DNA from: Kitasatospora griseola
GTDB taxonomy: Bacteria; Actinomycetota; Actinomycetes; Streptomycetales; Streptomycetaceae
Direction of reading: 5' to 3'
Length of the DNA: 39,456 nt
Assembly: GCF_014648555.1 (NCBI RefSeq)
Contig: NZ_BMRI01000006.1
Coordinates: 291,341 to 330,796, forward strand
Position 1 is the stretch's first letter. Each line of letters opens with the position of its first letter. Shown here one piece after another: positions 1-7,963 of the stretch. The position numbers were made by a program, and so were the translations under genes. The notes beneath the pieces were generated by a model. It did not search any database, was not told the origin of the DNA, and saw only the letters and a program-made list of their open reading frames with translations.

Positions 1-47
1 ACCCCATACTCCGGGACCGGACAGTACGGCCCACGGGGAGGAAACCC

Positions 48-950
48 ATGACCACGACAGCGGCGGCGGCAGGCACCTGGCAGCTCGGCGACCTGACGGT
101 GAACCGGCTCGGCTACGGCGCGATGCGGTTGACCGGCAACGGCATGATGGGCAACTCCGACGGCGCCCCGATCGACCGCGACTTCGCCGTCCGGCTCCTG
201 CACACCGCGTTCGAGCAGGGCGTGAACCACGTCGACACGGCCTCCTTCTACTTCTCGCCGCGGCGCTCCGCCAACGAGTTGATCAACCGGGCACTCGACT
301 CCTGGCGGGGCCACGACGTGGTGGTGGCCACCAAGGTCGGCCCCGGGCGCACCCCGTCCGGCGAGTGGCGGACCATGGCCCGGCCGGACGAGCTGCGCGG
401 CCAGGTCGAGGAGAACCTGCGCCAGCTCGGCCGCGACCACCTGGACGTCGTCAACCTGCGCCGCAACGGCCCCGACTGCGACTCGGTCGCCGAGCACTTC
501 GGCGCACTCGCCGACCTCCGCGAGGCCGGGCTGATCCGGCACCTCGGACTCTCCAACGTCCGCCCCGAGCACATCCGCGAGGCGCGGGAGATCGCCCCCG
601 TGGTGTGCGTGCAGAACTCCTTCGGCCTGGACTGGCGCCGCGCCGAGGAGACCGGCGTCCTCGGCCTCTGCGCCGAGCTGGGGATCGCCTTCGTCCCCTT
701 CTTCGCCATCTCCGGCCTCCGGCGCGAGGCCGCCCCCGCCGCCGACCGGGACCACCGCATCACCACCGTCGCCACCGAACTCGACGCCACCCCCGCCCAG
801 ATCCGCCTCGCCTGGACCCTCCACCGCGGCCCCCACGTCCTCGCCATCCCGGGCACCACCAACCCCACCCACCTCACCGAGAACCTCACCGCCGCCACCC
901 TCCGCCTGACCCCCACCCACCTCGCCCTGCTGGACGCCCCGACGGCCTGA
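48..950 (+). CDS. Aldo/keto reductase family oxidoreductase
   Basis: A 300-residue protein with the size and fold signature of NAD(P)H-dependent aldo/keto reductases, cytosolic TIM-barrel enzymes that reduce aldehydes and ketones. The N-terminal strand GYGAMRLTG, the DTASFYF block (catalytic Asp and Tyr), VVATKVG (catalytic Lys) and GLSNVRPEHI are all visible. The C-terminal IPGTTNPTHLTEN resembles the cofactor phosphate-binding region. The fourth catalytic residue, His in most family members, is absent: the strand reads DVVNLRRNG. As I recall, the YdbC-like branch has a similar strand, so the gene is probably functional but with altered catalysis. The ATG follows GGGGAGGAA at a normal distance. 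It stands alone and converges on the next gene. Substrate unknown. Confidence 0.92.
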   Translation: MTTTAAAAGTWQLGDLTVNRLGYGAMRLTGNGMMGNSDGAPIDRDFAVRLLHTAFEQGVNHVDTASFYFSPRRSANELINRALDSWRGHDVVVATKVGPGRTPSGEWRTMARPDELRGQVEENLRQLGRDHLDVVNLRRNGPDCDSVAEHFGALADLREAGLIRHLGLSNVRPEHIREAREIAPVVCVQNSFGLDWRRAEETGVLGLCAELGIAFVPFFAISGLRREAAPAADRDHRITTVATELDATPAQIRLAWTLHRGPHVLAIPGTTNPTHLTENLTAATLRLTPTHLALLDAPTA

Positions 951-991
951 CCCACCCGGCGAGGCCGGGAGACGGCCACGCGGCGGGGCCG

Positions 992-1819
992 TCAGGACTT
1001 GAGGAAGTCGAGCAGGTCCTGGGTGAAGCGCTCCTTGTCGCCGGGCACCATGGCCAGGCCGTGCGACCCGCCCTCGTACACCTTGAGCACCGCGCCGGGG
1101 ACGAGGGTGGCGGTCTTGCGGCCGGTGGCGTCGATCGGGACGACCTGGTCGTCGTCGCCGTGCGCCACCAGGAGGGGGATGTCGAACTTCTTCAGGTCGG
1201 CGTGGAAGTCGGTGTGGCCGAAGGCGTCCACGCATTCGACGGCGCCCTGGACTGTCTCGGCCATCGCCATGTGCCAGAAGGCGTCCAGGTTGCCCTGGGT
1301 GGCTCTGGTGTGGACGCGGTTGGCGCCGAAGAAGGTGACGGCGGTGTCCTTCCAGAACTGGGAGTGTTCGCGCAGGATGCCGGCCTTGAGCGAGTCGAGG
1401 ACGCTGTCGGGCACGCCTTCGGGATTGTCGGGGCCCTGGACGAGCAGCGGGGTGATGGCGGACAGCAGGACGGCGGACTTCACCCGGGAGGTGCCGTGCC
1501 GGCCGATGTAGCGGGCGAGTTCGCCGCCGCCCATGGAGTGCGCAACGAGGGTGGCGTCCCGCAGGTCGAGGCTGGTGAGCAGGTCGTTCAGGTCGTCGGC
1601 GAAGGTGTCGAAGTCGTAGCCGTCCCAGACGGGGGTGGACCGTCCGTGGCCGCGCCGGTCGTGGGCGATGCCGCGGAATCCGGCGTCGGCGACGGCCTTC
1701 AGCTGGTCCTGCCAGGCGTCGCCGTTGAGGGGCCAGCCGTGCAGGAAGACCACGGGGCGGCCGTGGCCCCAGTCCTTGTAGAAGAGCTCCACTCCGTCGC
1801 GGGTCGTGCAGTGGGGCAT
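992..1819 (-). CDS. Alpha/beta hydrolase, non-heme chloroperoxidase type
   Basis: A 275-residue alpha/beta hydrolase closely resembling the cofactor-free haloperoxidases (perhydrolases/esterases) common in Streptomyces. The oxyanion segment FLHGWPLNGDAW, the nucleophile elbow AHSMGGGE (Ser95), the acid region HGDDDQVVPID and the C-terminal histidine in GGSHGLAMVPGD complete the triad. No signal peptide is seen, so it should be cytosolic. The frame is open further upstream, but the ATG at 1819 is preferred: it has GGAG about eight bases before it, and protein homology begins at PHCTTRDGVELFYKDWG. These enzymes usually act as esterases or perhydrolases; halogenation is an in vitro side reaction. 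It converges on the aldo/keto reductase and lies 153 bases downstream of the mannosidase gene. Confidence 0.93.
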   Translation of the reverse strand: MPHCTTRDGVELFYKDWGHGRPVVFLHGWPLNGDAWQDQLKAVADAGFRGIAHDRRGHGRSTPVWDGYDFDTFADDLNDLLTSLDLRDATLVAHSMGGGELARYIGRHGTSRVKSAVLLSAITPLLVQGPDNPEGVPDSVLDSLKAGILREHSQFWKDTAVTFFGANRVHTRATQGNLDAFWHMAMAETVQGAVECVDAFGHTDFHADLKKFDIPLLVAHGDDDQVVPIDATGRKTATLVPGAVLKVYEGGSHGLAMVPGDKERFTQDLLDFLKS

Positions 1820-1972
1820 GGGTGTCTCCGATCGGGTGCCTCGACATGGGCGGGATGCTCGCGCGCAGGGAGCGGCGGGCGCCTCGCCCATCAAGGCACG
1901 GCCGGGCCGGACCCGCACGGCGGCGGGGCCGACACCGGACGCACCGTCAGCTCATCGGCGGCACCCGCGCGT

Positions 1973-4372
1973 TCACGACGGCTCGACGCAGAAGACCGCC
2001 TGCCGGACCTGCCCGGCGCTCGGGGCGCCCGCGCCGTGCACCCGGATGTCGACGTGCTCGCCGGGCAGCAGCGTGGTCAGGCCACGGTCGGCGGTGGCGT
2101 CGGCGTGCAGGCGGTCGGGCTGCAGCAGCAGGTCGCGGATCAGCGTGCGGGCGGTGATCCGGACGTCCACCGCTCCGTCGCCGGCCGCCGTCACGTCGAG
2201 GTCGAACTCGGGCCGCGGGTAGGCGAATTCCTTGTCGGCGACGGGGAAGTGCACGGCGCGCAGACCGTCCGCGTCCGCCACCAGGTACTCCTTGGTCGCC
2301 CCCTGATCCGTCAATATCCCATCAGGAAGCGGGAGTTGGTGGACAGTGCGCGGCGGGACGGTGATCTCCTCGACGTGTTCGGCGAGCTGCCGCCCGGTGG
2401 TGTCCAGGCGGCGCAGCCGGAGGGTGGTGGTCCAGGGCTCGGCGGACTGGTTGACCAGGGCGGCGCGGGGTGCGCCGTCACGGTCGGCGGGCTGCAGGGT
2501 GAGCAGGCGGTCGGCGTAGAGGCGGCGCAGTTCGTGGTGCAGGGGCTTGCGGCGGCCGTCGCCGTCGACGGCGGCCCAGGAGGAGACCGGCCAGCAGTCG
2601 TTGAGCTGCCAGACGATGGTGCCGGCGCAGTGCGGCCAGTGGGAGCGCCAGTGTTCGATGCCGGTGGCGATGGCGCGGGCCTGGATCAGCTGGGTGAGGT
2701 AGTGCCAGCGGTCGAAGTCGTCGGGGACGTCGAAGTGGCGTTCCAGGCCGCGGCGGAGTTTGCCGTTGCCGTCGCCGGCCTTCTGGTGGTGCAGCATGCC
2801 GGGCGAGTCGGCGGCGAGCGTCTCGTGCGGGAGGGCGCGGCGCAGCGTGGCGTGGGCGGGCGGGGCCTGCCAGCCGAATTCGGCGACGAACCGGGGGACG
2901 GTGGCGCGGTATTCGGCGAAGTCCTCGCGGTTCCACACGTCCCAGGAGTGGTGGGTGCCGTGGTCGACGTGGTTGGGGTGGTGGTCCCAACTGCCGGACC
3001 AGGGGCTGCCGGCGCTGTAGGGCCGGGTGGGGTCGAGTTCGGCGACGATCCGGGGCAGCAGGCCGAGGTAGTAGCCCTCGCCCCAGGAGTCGCCGCGCAG
3101 CTTCTCCTCCCAGCCCCAGTCGCGGAAGCCCCACTGGTTCTCGTTGTTGCCGTTCCACAGCACCAGCGAGGGGTGCGGCATCAGGCGGACCACGTTGTCG
3201 CGGGCCTCGGCCTCGATCTCGCCGCGCAGTGGCTGTTCCTCGGGGTAGGCGGCGCAGGCGAACGGGAAGTCCTGCCAGACCAGCAGGCCGAGTTCGTCGC
3301 AGAGGTCGTAGAACGCGTCCTGTTCGTAGATGCCGCCGCCCCAGACCCGGATGAGGTCGACGTTGGCGTCGACGGCCTGGAGCAGGCGGGTGCGGTAGCG
3401 GGCGGGGGTGACGCGGGTGATCAGGGTGTCGTCGGGGATCCAGTTGGCGCCACGGACGAACAGCGGTTCGCCGTTGACGGCCAGCGTGAAGGGGGTGCCG
3501 GTGGCGTCGGGGGTGCGGTGCAGCTCGACCGTGCGGAAGCCGATCTGCCGCTGCCAGGCGTCGAGTCGGCCGTCGCCGTCGGCGAGCGTGACGGCGAGTT
3601 CGTAGCGGGTCTGGTCGCCGTACCCGCGCGGCCACCACCGTTCGACGTCGGCGGCCTCCAGGACGAGTACCGCGCTGTCGCCGTCGAAGACCGTCTCCGC
3701 CTCGGCGCCGGCGACGGTGGCGCGGGCGGTGAGCGGGCGGTCGGCGCCGCCGGCGGTGCGTTCGACGGTGAGGTGCACCTCGACCCGGCCGGTGGCGCCG
3801 TCGACGGTGACCAGCGGGCGGACGTCGGCGATCCGGGCGGTGGACCAGTGCTCGTACCGGACGGACTTCCAGATGCCGGCGGTGGGCAGGGTCGGGCCCC
3901 AGTCCCAGCCGAAGCTGCTGGCCATCTTGCGGATGTACTGGAACGGCTCGGGGTACTCGTTGGGCCGCTCGCCGACGATCCCGCGGACTCGTTCGGCCTC
4001 CGCGTAGGCGCTGGTGAAACGCACCGTCAGCGGCCCGCCGAGCCCGGTGGCGTCGAAGCGGTACCGGCGGTGCATGTTCCGGGTGGCGCCGAGCACGGTG
4101 TCGCCGAGGGTGACGGTGGCGACGGTGTCCAGGCCGTCGAAGACCAGGTCGGTGCGTTCGTGGGTGCTGCCGTGCGCGGGCAGGTCGAGGCTGTACGTCC
4201 AGTCGCGGCGGCCGATCCAGGCCACCTCCAGCTCGTTGGCGTCGAGGTACGGGTCGGGGATCCGACCGGCCGCCAGCAGGTCGGTGTGCACGCAGCCGGG
4301 CACGGTGGCGGGCACCAACTCCCCGTCGTGGTGCAGGTTCCAGCCCTGGTCGAGCGGGGTGGTGTCCTTCAT
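1973..4372 (-). CDS. Glycoside hydrolase family 2 beta-mannosidase
   Basis: A 799-residue GH2 enzyme expected to release mannose from the non-reducing end of beta-mannosides. The N-terminal jelly-roll contains GWNLHHDGELVPATVPGCVHTDLL and TYSLDL, followed by an immunoglobulin-like sandwich and a TIM barrel with GANWIPDD, RVWGGGIYE and WQDFPFACAAYP. The acid/base glutamate is Glu411 in WNGNNENQW and the nucleophile is Glu498 in AEFGWQ. IVWQLNDCWPVSSWA is typical of beta-mannosidases as opposed to beta-galactosidases. There is no signal peptide, so it probably hydrolyses imported oligosaccharides in the cytosol. The start at 4372 has GAGGAG upstream. No sugar transporter lies nearby; a LacI regulator and ROK kinase some 7 kb away could be functionally related, but that is inference. 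Confidence 0.94.
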   Translation of the reverse strand: MKDTTPLDQGWNLHHDGELVPATVPGCVHTDLLAAGRIPDPYLDANELEVAWIGRRDWTYSLDLPAHGSTHERTDLVFDGLDTVATVTLGDTVLGATRNMHRRYRFDATGLGGPLTVRFTSAYAEAERVRGIVGERPNEYPEPFQYIRKMASSFGWDWGPTLPTAGIWKSVRYEHWSTARIADVRPLVTVDGATGRVEVHLTVERTAGGADRPLTARATVAGAEAETVFDGDSAVLVLEAADVERWWPRGYGDQTRYELAVTLADGDGRLDAWQRQIGFRTVELHRTPDATGTPFTLAVNGEPLFVRGANWIPDDTLITRVTPARYRTRLLQAVDANVDLIRVWGGGIYEQDAFYDLCDELGLLVWQDFPFACAAYPEEQPLRGEIEAEARDNVVRLMPHPSLVLWNGNNENQWGFRDWGWEEKLRGDSWGEGYYLGLLPRIVAELDPTRPYSAGSPWSGSWDHHPNHVDHGTHHSWDVWNREDFAEYRATVPRFVAEFGWQAPPAHATLRRALPHETLAADSPGMLHHQKAGDGNGKLRRGLERHFDVPDDFDRWHYLTQLIQARAIATGIEHWRSHWPHCAGTIVWQLNDCWPVSSWAAVDGDGRRKPLHHELRRLYADRLLTLQPADRDGAPRAALVNQSAEPWTTTLRLRRLDTTGRQLAEHVEEITVPPRTVHQLPLPDGILTDQGATKEYLVADADGLRAVHFPVADKEFAYPRPEFDLDVTAAGDGAVDVRITARTLIRDLLLQPDRLHADATADRGLTTLLPGEHVDIRVHGAGAPSAGQVRQAVFCVEPS

Positions 4373-4443
4373 CTGTGCGGCTCCTCGGTGCGGATGTGCG
4401 ACGCGTGCAGCACCGTAGCCCCGCCCCGTCCGGCATGTCCACG

Positions 4444-4451
4444 AACCGGTT
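4444..4451. promoter_or_regulatory. Possible LacI-type half-palindrome upstream of the beta-mannosidase
   Basis: An AACCGGTT palindrome sits about 72 bases upstream of the mannosidase start, in a 104-base non-coding gap. LacI-family operators often have a central CG and A/T-rich arms of this kind. The palindrome is only 8 bases long and the flanks do not extend it, so it may be chance. Confidence 0.22.
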
Positions 4452-4476
4452 GCAGGCCGCCGGGCGCAGGTGGCGG

Positions 4477-5751
4477 TCAGGGCTCGCGGACCATCTCCGG
4501 GAAGCTCGCCGACGGCCCGTCCAGCAGGTGGTCGTCGTGGCCGCGCAGCCAGCGGTCGAAGAAGCTCGCGACGTACGTCCGGGTCGCGAGCACCGCCCGG
4601 TCGGGTCGGACCTCCCCGATGTCGCCGCGCAGCGCATCGGCGGAGATCGCGCCCTGGTCGGCGAGTTGCGGCAGCAGGGACTCGGCGTCGGTGTACGAGC
4701 CGTGGCGGGAGCCGTCGAGGGTGAAGTCCGCGTGCCAGCCGGTGCTGCGGTGCCACAGCGCGTCCCAGCCGGGCTGCTGCCGGTAGGGGCCGGAGTCGTC
4801 GCTCCGGGTGCCGAGCAGCAGGAACGGGCGGTCCAGGCCCTTCTCGGCCACGTCGGTCAGGTGGACGCCGGTCCTCCCGTCCGGGCCGGGGAAGTGCAGC
4901 TGCCCGTCCATGTTGACGGCCGCGGCGATCCGCGGGTCGTCGTGCATGGCCTGGAGGGCGGTGGAGCCGCCGCCGGAGTGGCCGACCATGCCGATCCGGC
5001 CGAGGTCGAGGGCGGCGCCGACGCCGGGCGGCAGGGCGCGGGAGGACTTCAGCCGGGCCAGCTGGTCGAGGACGAACCTGGTGTCGTCGACCCGGGTGTC
5101 GAGCATCTTGCGCAGCAGCGCGCCGACGTCGAGGTTCGGGTCCCTGGCCAGCTCGGGGAACACCGAGGTGGCCAACTCGCCGCCCGGGAGCGACACTTCG
5201 GACGCCTCCCAGGTGTGGTCGACGGTCACCACGACGTAGCCGCGCGAGGCCAGGTCCGCCACCAGGCCGGTGCCCCAGGTGCGCGGGTCGCCCAGCCCCG
5301 CCGAGTACAGCACCACCGGCCGGGGCCGGCCGGGCAGCGCGGGCACGTCGACGCGGGCGTGGGTGCGCACGCCCGACCAGTCGGTGCGGTCGGGCTCGAA
5401 GCCCTGGTTCATCCGGGTGACGCTCCCGGCGCTGCCGAAGTGCGCCCCCGCGTCGGGGGTCATGTACCGCGCCCGTTCGTCGCCGACCGCGGGACGGCCG
5501 GTCGGGTACCAGAGACTGATCATCAACTCCCGGGGCCGACCGGCCTTCCACGGATCCTCCCGGCCCGGGTCGACCAGGTGCACGCCGGTGGTGCCGACCG
5601 CGTACGGCCCGGTGGGCGCCGGCAGCGCCGCCGTCACCGGCTTCCCGACCGGCCCGGGCGCCACCGCCACCGCGCCGGGAGCCACGGCCACCCCCAGTGC
5701 CGCCGTCGCCGCCAGCACCACCGCCGCCATCGCCCGGCCCCGTTCACGCAT
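4477..5751 (-). CDS. Secreted alpha/beta hydrolase, PAF-acetylhydrolase-like
   Basis: A 424-residue hydrolase with an N-terminal export signal: a basic start (MRERGR) followed by a long Ala/Val hydrophobic run ending near AVAVAPG. The body resembles the platelet-activating-factor acetylhydrolase/lipase group. It has an early LMISLWYPTGRP strand and an oxyanion region around PVVLYSAGLGDPRTWG. A YVVVTVDHTWEAS block follows, then the nucleophile elbow MVGHSGGGST with Ser259; DGSRHGSYTDAE probably carries the histidine. It should act outside the cell on esters or lipids; the true substrate is unknown. The ATG at 5751 is chosen because it has an AAGGGGA site and begins the signal peptide directly; the frame is open 42 bases further. 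It is divergent from the exonuclease gene. Confidence 0.88.
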   Translation of the reverse strand: MRERGRAMAAVVLAATAALGVAVAPGAVAVAPGPVGKPVTAALPAPTGPYAVGTTGVHLVDPGREDPWKAGRPRELMISLWYPTGRPAVGDERARYMTPDAGAHFGSAGSVTRMNQGFEPDRTDWSGVRTHARVDVPALPGRPRPVVLYSAGLGDPRTWGTGLVADLASRGYVVVTVDHTWEASEVSLPGGELATSVFPELARDPNLDVGALLRKMLDTRVDDTRFVLDQLARLKSSRALPPGVGAALDLGRIGMVGHSGGGSTALQAMHDDPRIAAAVNMDGQLHFPGPDGRTGVHLTDVAEKGLDRPFLLLGTRSDDSGPYRQQPGWDALWHRSTGWHADFTLDGSRHGSYTDAESLLPQLADQGAISADALRGDIGEVRPDRAVLATRTYVASFFDRWLRGHDDHLLDGPSASFPEMVREP

Positions 5752-5931
5752 CGCCCGTCCCCTTGCTCTCGTCCTCGGTGTGCTCCTCGGCACGGGAGAG
5801 AAGGTACGGGCGGGGCGGGGGTGAAACCGTCACACCGCGGAGCCAACTCGCCCGGTGCTACCCGGGTATGACAGTCCGGCTCCCGCGGCCCCCGGGCCCG
5901 AAAACCAGGTGCCCCGGCCGCCGCTCCTCCC

Positions 5932-5937
5932 TATGCT
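5932..5937 (+). promoter_or_regulatory. Candidate -10 element for a leaderless exonuclease transcript
   Basis: TATGCT fits the streptomycete TANNNT -10 pattern and ends seven bases before the GTG at 5945. There is no Shine-Dalgarno sequence before that GTG, which is the usual layout of a leaderless gene. The -35 region is not recognisable. Confidence 0.4.
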
Positions 5938-5944
5938 TCCCGCC

Positions 5945-6508
5945 GTGGACAGCACCCGGGCCGCGCGCCTCGTCAACGTCGTGGACGTCGAAGCCACCTG
6001 CTGGGACGGTGCGCCGCCGCCCGGCGCGGTGAGCGAGATCATCGAGATCGGCCTGACCGTCGTCGACCTGGGCGCCGGCACGCGCCTCGCCCGGCACCGG
6101 ATCCTGGTCAGGCCCGTCCGGTCGGCGGTCAGCAGGTTCTGCACCGAGCTGACCGGCCTCACCCAGCAGGAGGTCGACCGGGGCGTGGGCTTCGCCGAGG
6201 CGTGCCGGCTGCTGGCGGCCGAGCACCGGGCGGGTGCCCGGCCGTGGATCAGCTGGGGCGACTACGACCGCCACCAGTTCACCCGCCAGTGCGGGGCCAC
6301 CCGCACGCCCTACCCGTTCGGCCGCCACCACACCAACGCCAAGGCCGTCTTCACCGAGGCCCACGGGCTGCGCAAGCGCCCCGGCATGGCGCAGGCCCTG
6401 GAGATCGCCGGCCTGCCGCTCGAAGGCCGTCACCACCGCGGCGAGGACGACGCCTGGAACATCGCGGCCCTCGTCCTCCACCTCGCCGAACGCGACGCCT
6501 GGCCGTAG
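5945..6508 (+). CDS. DEDDh-type 3'-5' exonuclease
   Basis: A 187-residue exonuclease of the RNase T/DnaQ superfamily, nearest in appearance to the ERI1/KapD branch that trims RNA or DNA 3' ends. Exo I is VVDVEATCW (Asp14, Glu16). The Exo II region includes FCTELTGLTQQEV and ISWGDYDRHQF. Exo III is HHRGEDDAWN, giving the H-x4-D pair of the DEDDh type. The start is uncertain: no ribosome-binding site is seen, an in-frame ATG lies at 5933, and the frame is open to 5855. GTG 5945 is preferred because it sits just below a TATGCT -10 element and homology begins at RLVNVVDVEA. It is a single gene, transcribed away from the esterase. Confidence 0.85.
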   Translation: MDSTRAARLVNVVDVEATCWDGAPPPGAVSEIIEIGLTVVDLGAGTRLARHRILVRPVRSAVSRFCTELTGLTQQEVDRGVGFAEACRLLAAEHRAGARPWISWGDYDRHQFTRQCGATRTPYPFGRHHTNAKAVFTEAHGLRKRPGMAQALEIAGLPLEGRHHRGEDDAWNIAALVLHLAERDAWP

Positions 6509-6658
6509 AACCGGTCGATCCAACGTCGGCCCTTCATGACGGGCGTGACGAGCTGTCATGTGGCCGGATCCAGCGGTAACCAATCCGATCATCCGAATCG
6601 TCATACCAGTCGGACGGCCTGCCAGCCGGGCAGCCGTGTACCGAGGGGACGGCGAGCG

Positions 6659-7945
6659 ATGAGCGACGACAAGCGCAGCGGTGGTGGCAGGGGACGGGCG
6701 AGAACCGCTCAGGTCGCGGCGGTCGTGGTCGCGGCCGGTGCGGCCACCGCGCTCGTGGTGGGCCTGACGACCGGCGGCAGTCCGGCCCCGGCGCAGCAGT
6801 CGATGTCGGGGACGACTGGCACCGACACACCGCCGCCGAGCGCCGCTTCGAGTCCGAGCCCGAGTCCGTCCGCGACCTGGGACGGGCAGGTGAAGGTGCT
6901 CGGGGACGGGTCGACGTCCGACACGGGGCCGCAGCCGAACCAGTTGAAGATCGAGAAGCTGAAACCCGGGGAGAAGCCCCCGCAGTTCGTGGTGTTCTCC
7001 TGGGACGGCGCGCTGGAGAACGACGACCACCTGTTCTCCCGGTTCCGGAAGCTGGCGAAGGAGAACCGGGCGACCATGACGTTCTTCCTCACCGGGATCT
7101 ACCTGCTCCCGGAGGAGAAGCACGGGCTCTACCGGCCGCCGCAGCACGATCCGGGCAGCGCCGCCATCTCCTTCCCCACCGACAAGCACGTGAAGGAGAC
7201 GCTGGAGCAGCTGCGCGAGGCCTGGAAGGACGGCGACGAGATCGGCACCCACTTCAACGGGCACTTCTGCGGCGCGAAGGGCGGCGGGGACTGGAGCACC
7301 GACGAGTGGCGCAGCGAGATCGACCAGGCGTACTCGTTCGTCACCAACTGGAAGACCAACACCGGGTTCACCGACGAGGCGCCGCTGCCGTTCGACTACC
7401 GCAAGGACCTCGCGGGCGGTCGCGCCCCGTGCCTGGAGGGGCAGAAGAACCTGATTCCGGCCGCGAAGGCCCTGGGTTGGCGCTACGACGCGAGTTCGCC
7501 GGGAGAGTTCCAGGTCTGGCCGTCGAAGACCGGCGGGGTGTGGAACTTCCCGCTCCAGCTGCTGCCGTTCGGCAACTCCCAGGTGCTGTCGATGGACTTC
7601 AACTTCCTGGCCAACCAGTCCGGCGACAGCACCCAGGGCGACCCGAAGAAGTACAACGCCTGGGAGAAGCAGACCCGGGAGGGATACCTCGACGGGTTCG
7701 CCCGGGTCTACAACGGCAGCCGGGCGCCGCTGTTCGTCGGGAACCACTTCGAGACCTGGAACGGCGGCATCTACATGCAGGCCGTCGAGGACGTGATGAA
7801 GGGCGTCTGCACGAAGGAGGACGTGCGCTGCGTGTCGTTCAAGGAGCTCGCCGACTGGCTGGACGCCCAGGACCCGAAGGTCCTGGACCAGCTCCGCCGG
7901 CTCGATCCGGCCCAGGCGCCGGACTGGCCGACCTACCTCAAGTAG
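6659..7945 (+). CDS. Secreted polysaccharide deacetylase-like protein (NodB fold)
   Basis: A 428-residue exported protein. A basic N-terminus (SDDKRSGGGRGRARTAQ) precedes one hydrophobic segment, then a Ser/Pro/Thr-rich linker (about residues 45-75) leads to the enzymatic domain. NodB-type metal-site motifs are visible: FSWDGALEND in the position of the TFDD motif, GTHFNGHF with the two metal-binding histidines, and GGRAPCLEGQ resembling the third motif. The family removes acetyl groups from chitin, peptidoglycan or xylan outside the cell. The insertion-rich C-terminal half and the SWDG variant make this an unusual member, so substrate and activity are uncertain. GAGGGGA lies about nine bases before the ATG at 6659, and homology does not extend upstream. 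It converges on the PBP gene. Confidence 0.85.
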   Translation: MSDDKRSGGGRGRARTAQVAAVVVAAGAATALVVGLTTGGSPAPAQQSMSGTTGTDTPPPSAASSPSPSPSATWDGQVKVLGDGSTSDTGPQPNQLKIEKLKPGEKPPQFVVFSWDGALENDDHLFSRFRKLAKENRATMTFFLTGIYLLPEEKHGLYRPPQHDPGSAAISFPTDKHVKETLEQLREAWKDGDEIGTHFNGHFCGAKGGGDWSTDEWRSEIDQAYSFVTNWKTNTGFTDEAPLPFDYRKDLAGGRAPCLEGQKNLIPAAKALGWRYDASSPGEFQVWPSKTGGVWNFPLQLLPFGNSQVLSMDFNFLANQSGDSTQGDPKKYNAWEKQTREGYLDGFARVYNGSRAPLFVGNHFETWNGGIYMQAVEDVMKGVCTKEDVRCVSFKELADWLDAQDPKVLDQLRRLDPAQAPDWPTYLK

Positions 7946-7963
7946 CGCGGCGCATCAGGGGCT

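Noticed and set aside
951..991. A terminator between the aldo/keto reductase and chloroperoxidase-like genes
   Set aside because: Only a 5-base CCCGG/CCGGG stem is present, common by chance at this base composition.
365..4786. A 1473-codon open frame on the plus strand
   Set aside because: It is antisense to the hydrolase, mannosidase and esterase genes; its translation is low-complexity Gly/Val/Arg/Ala, the usual product of GC-rich antisense frames.
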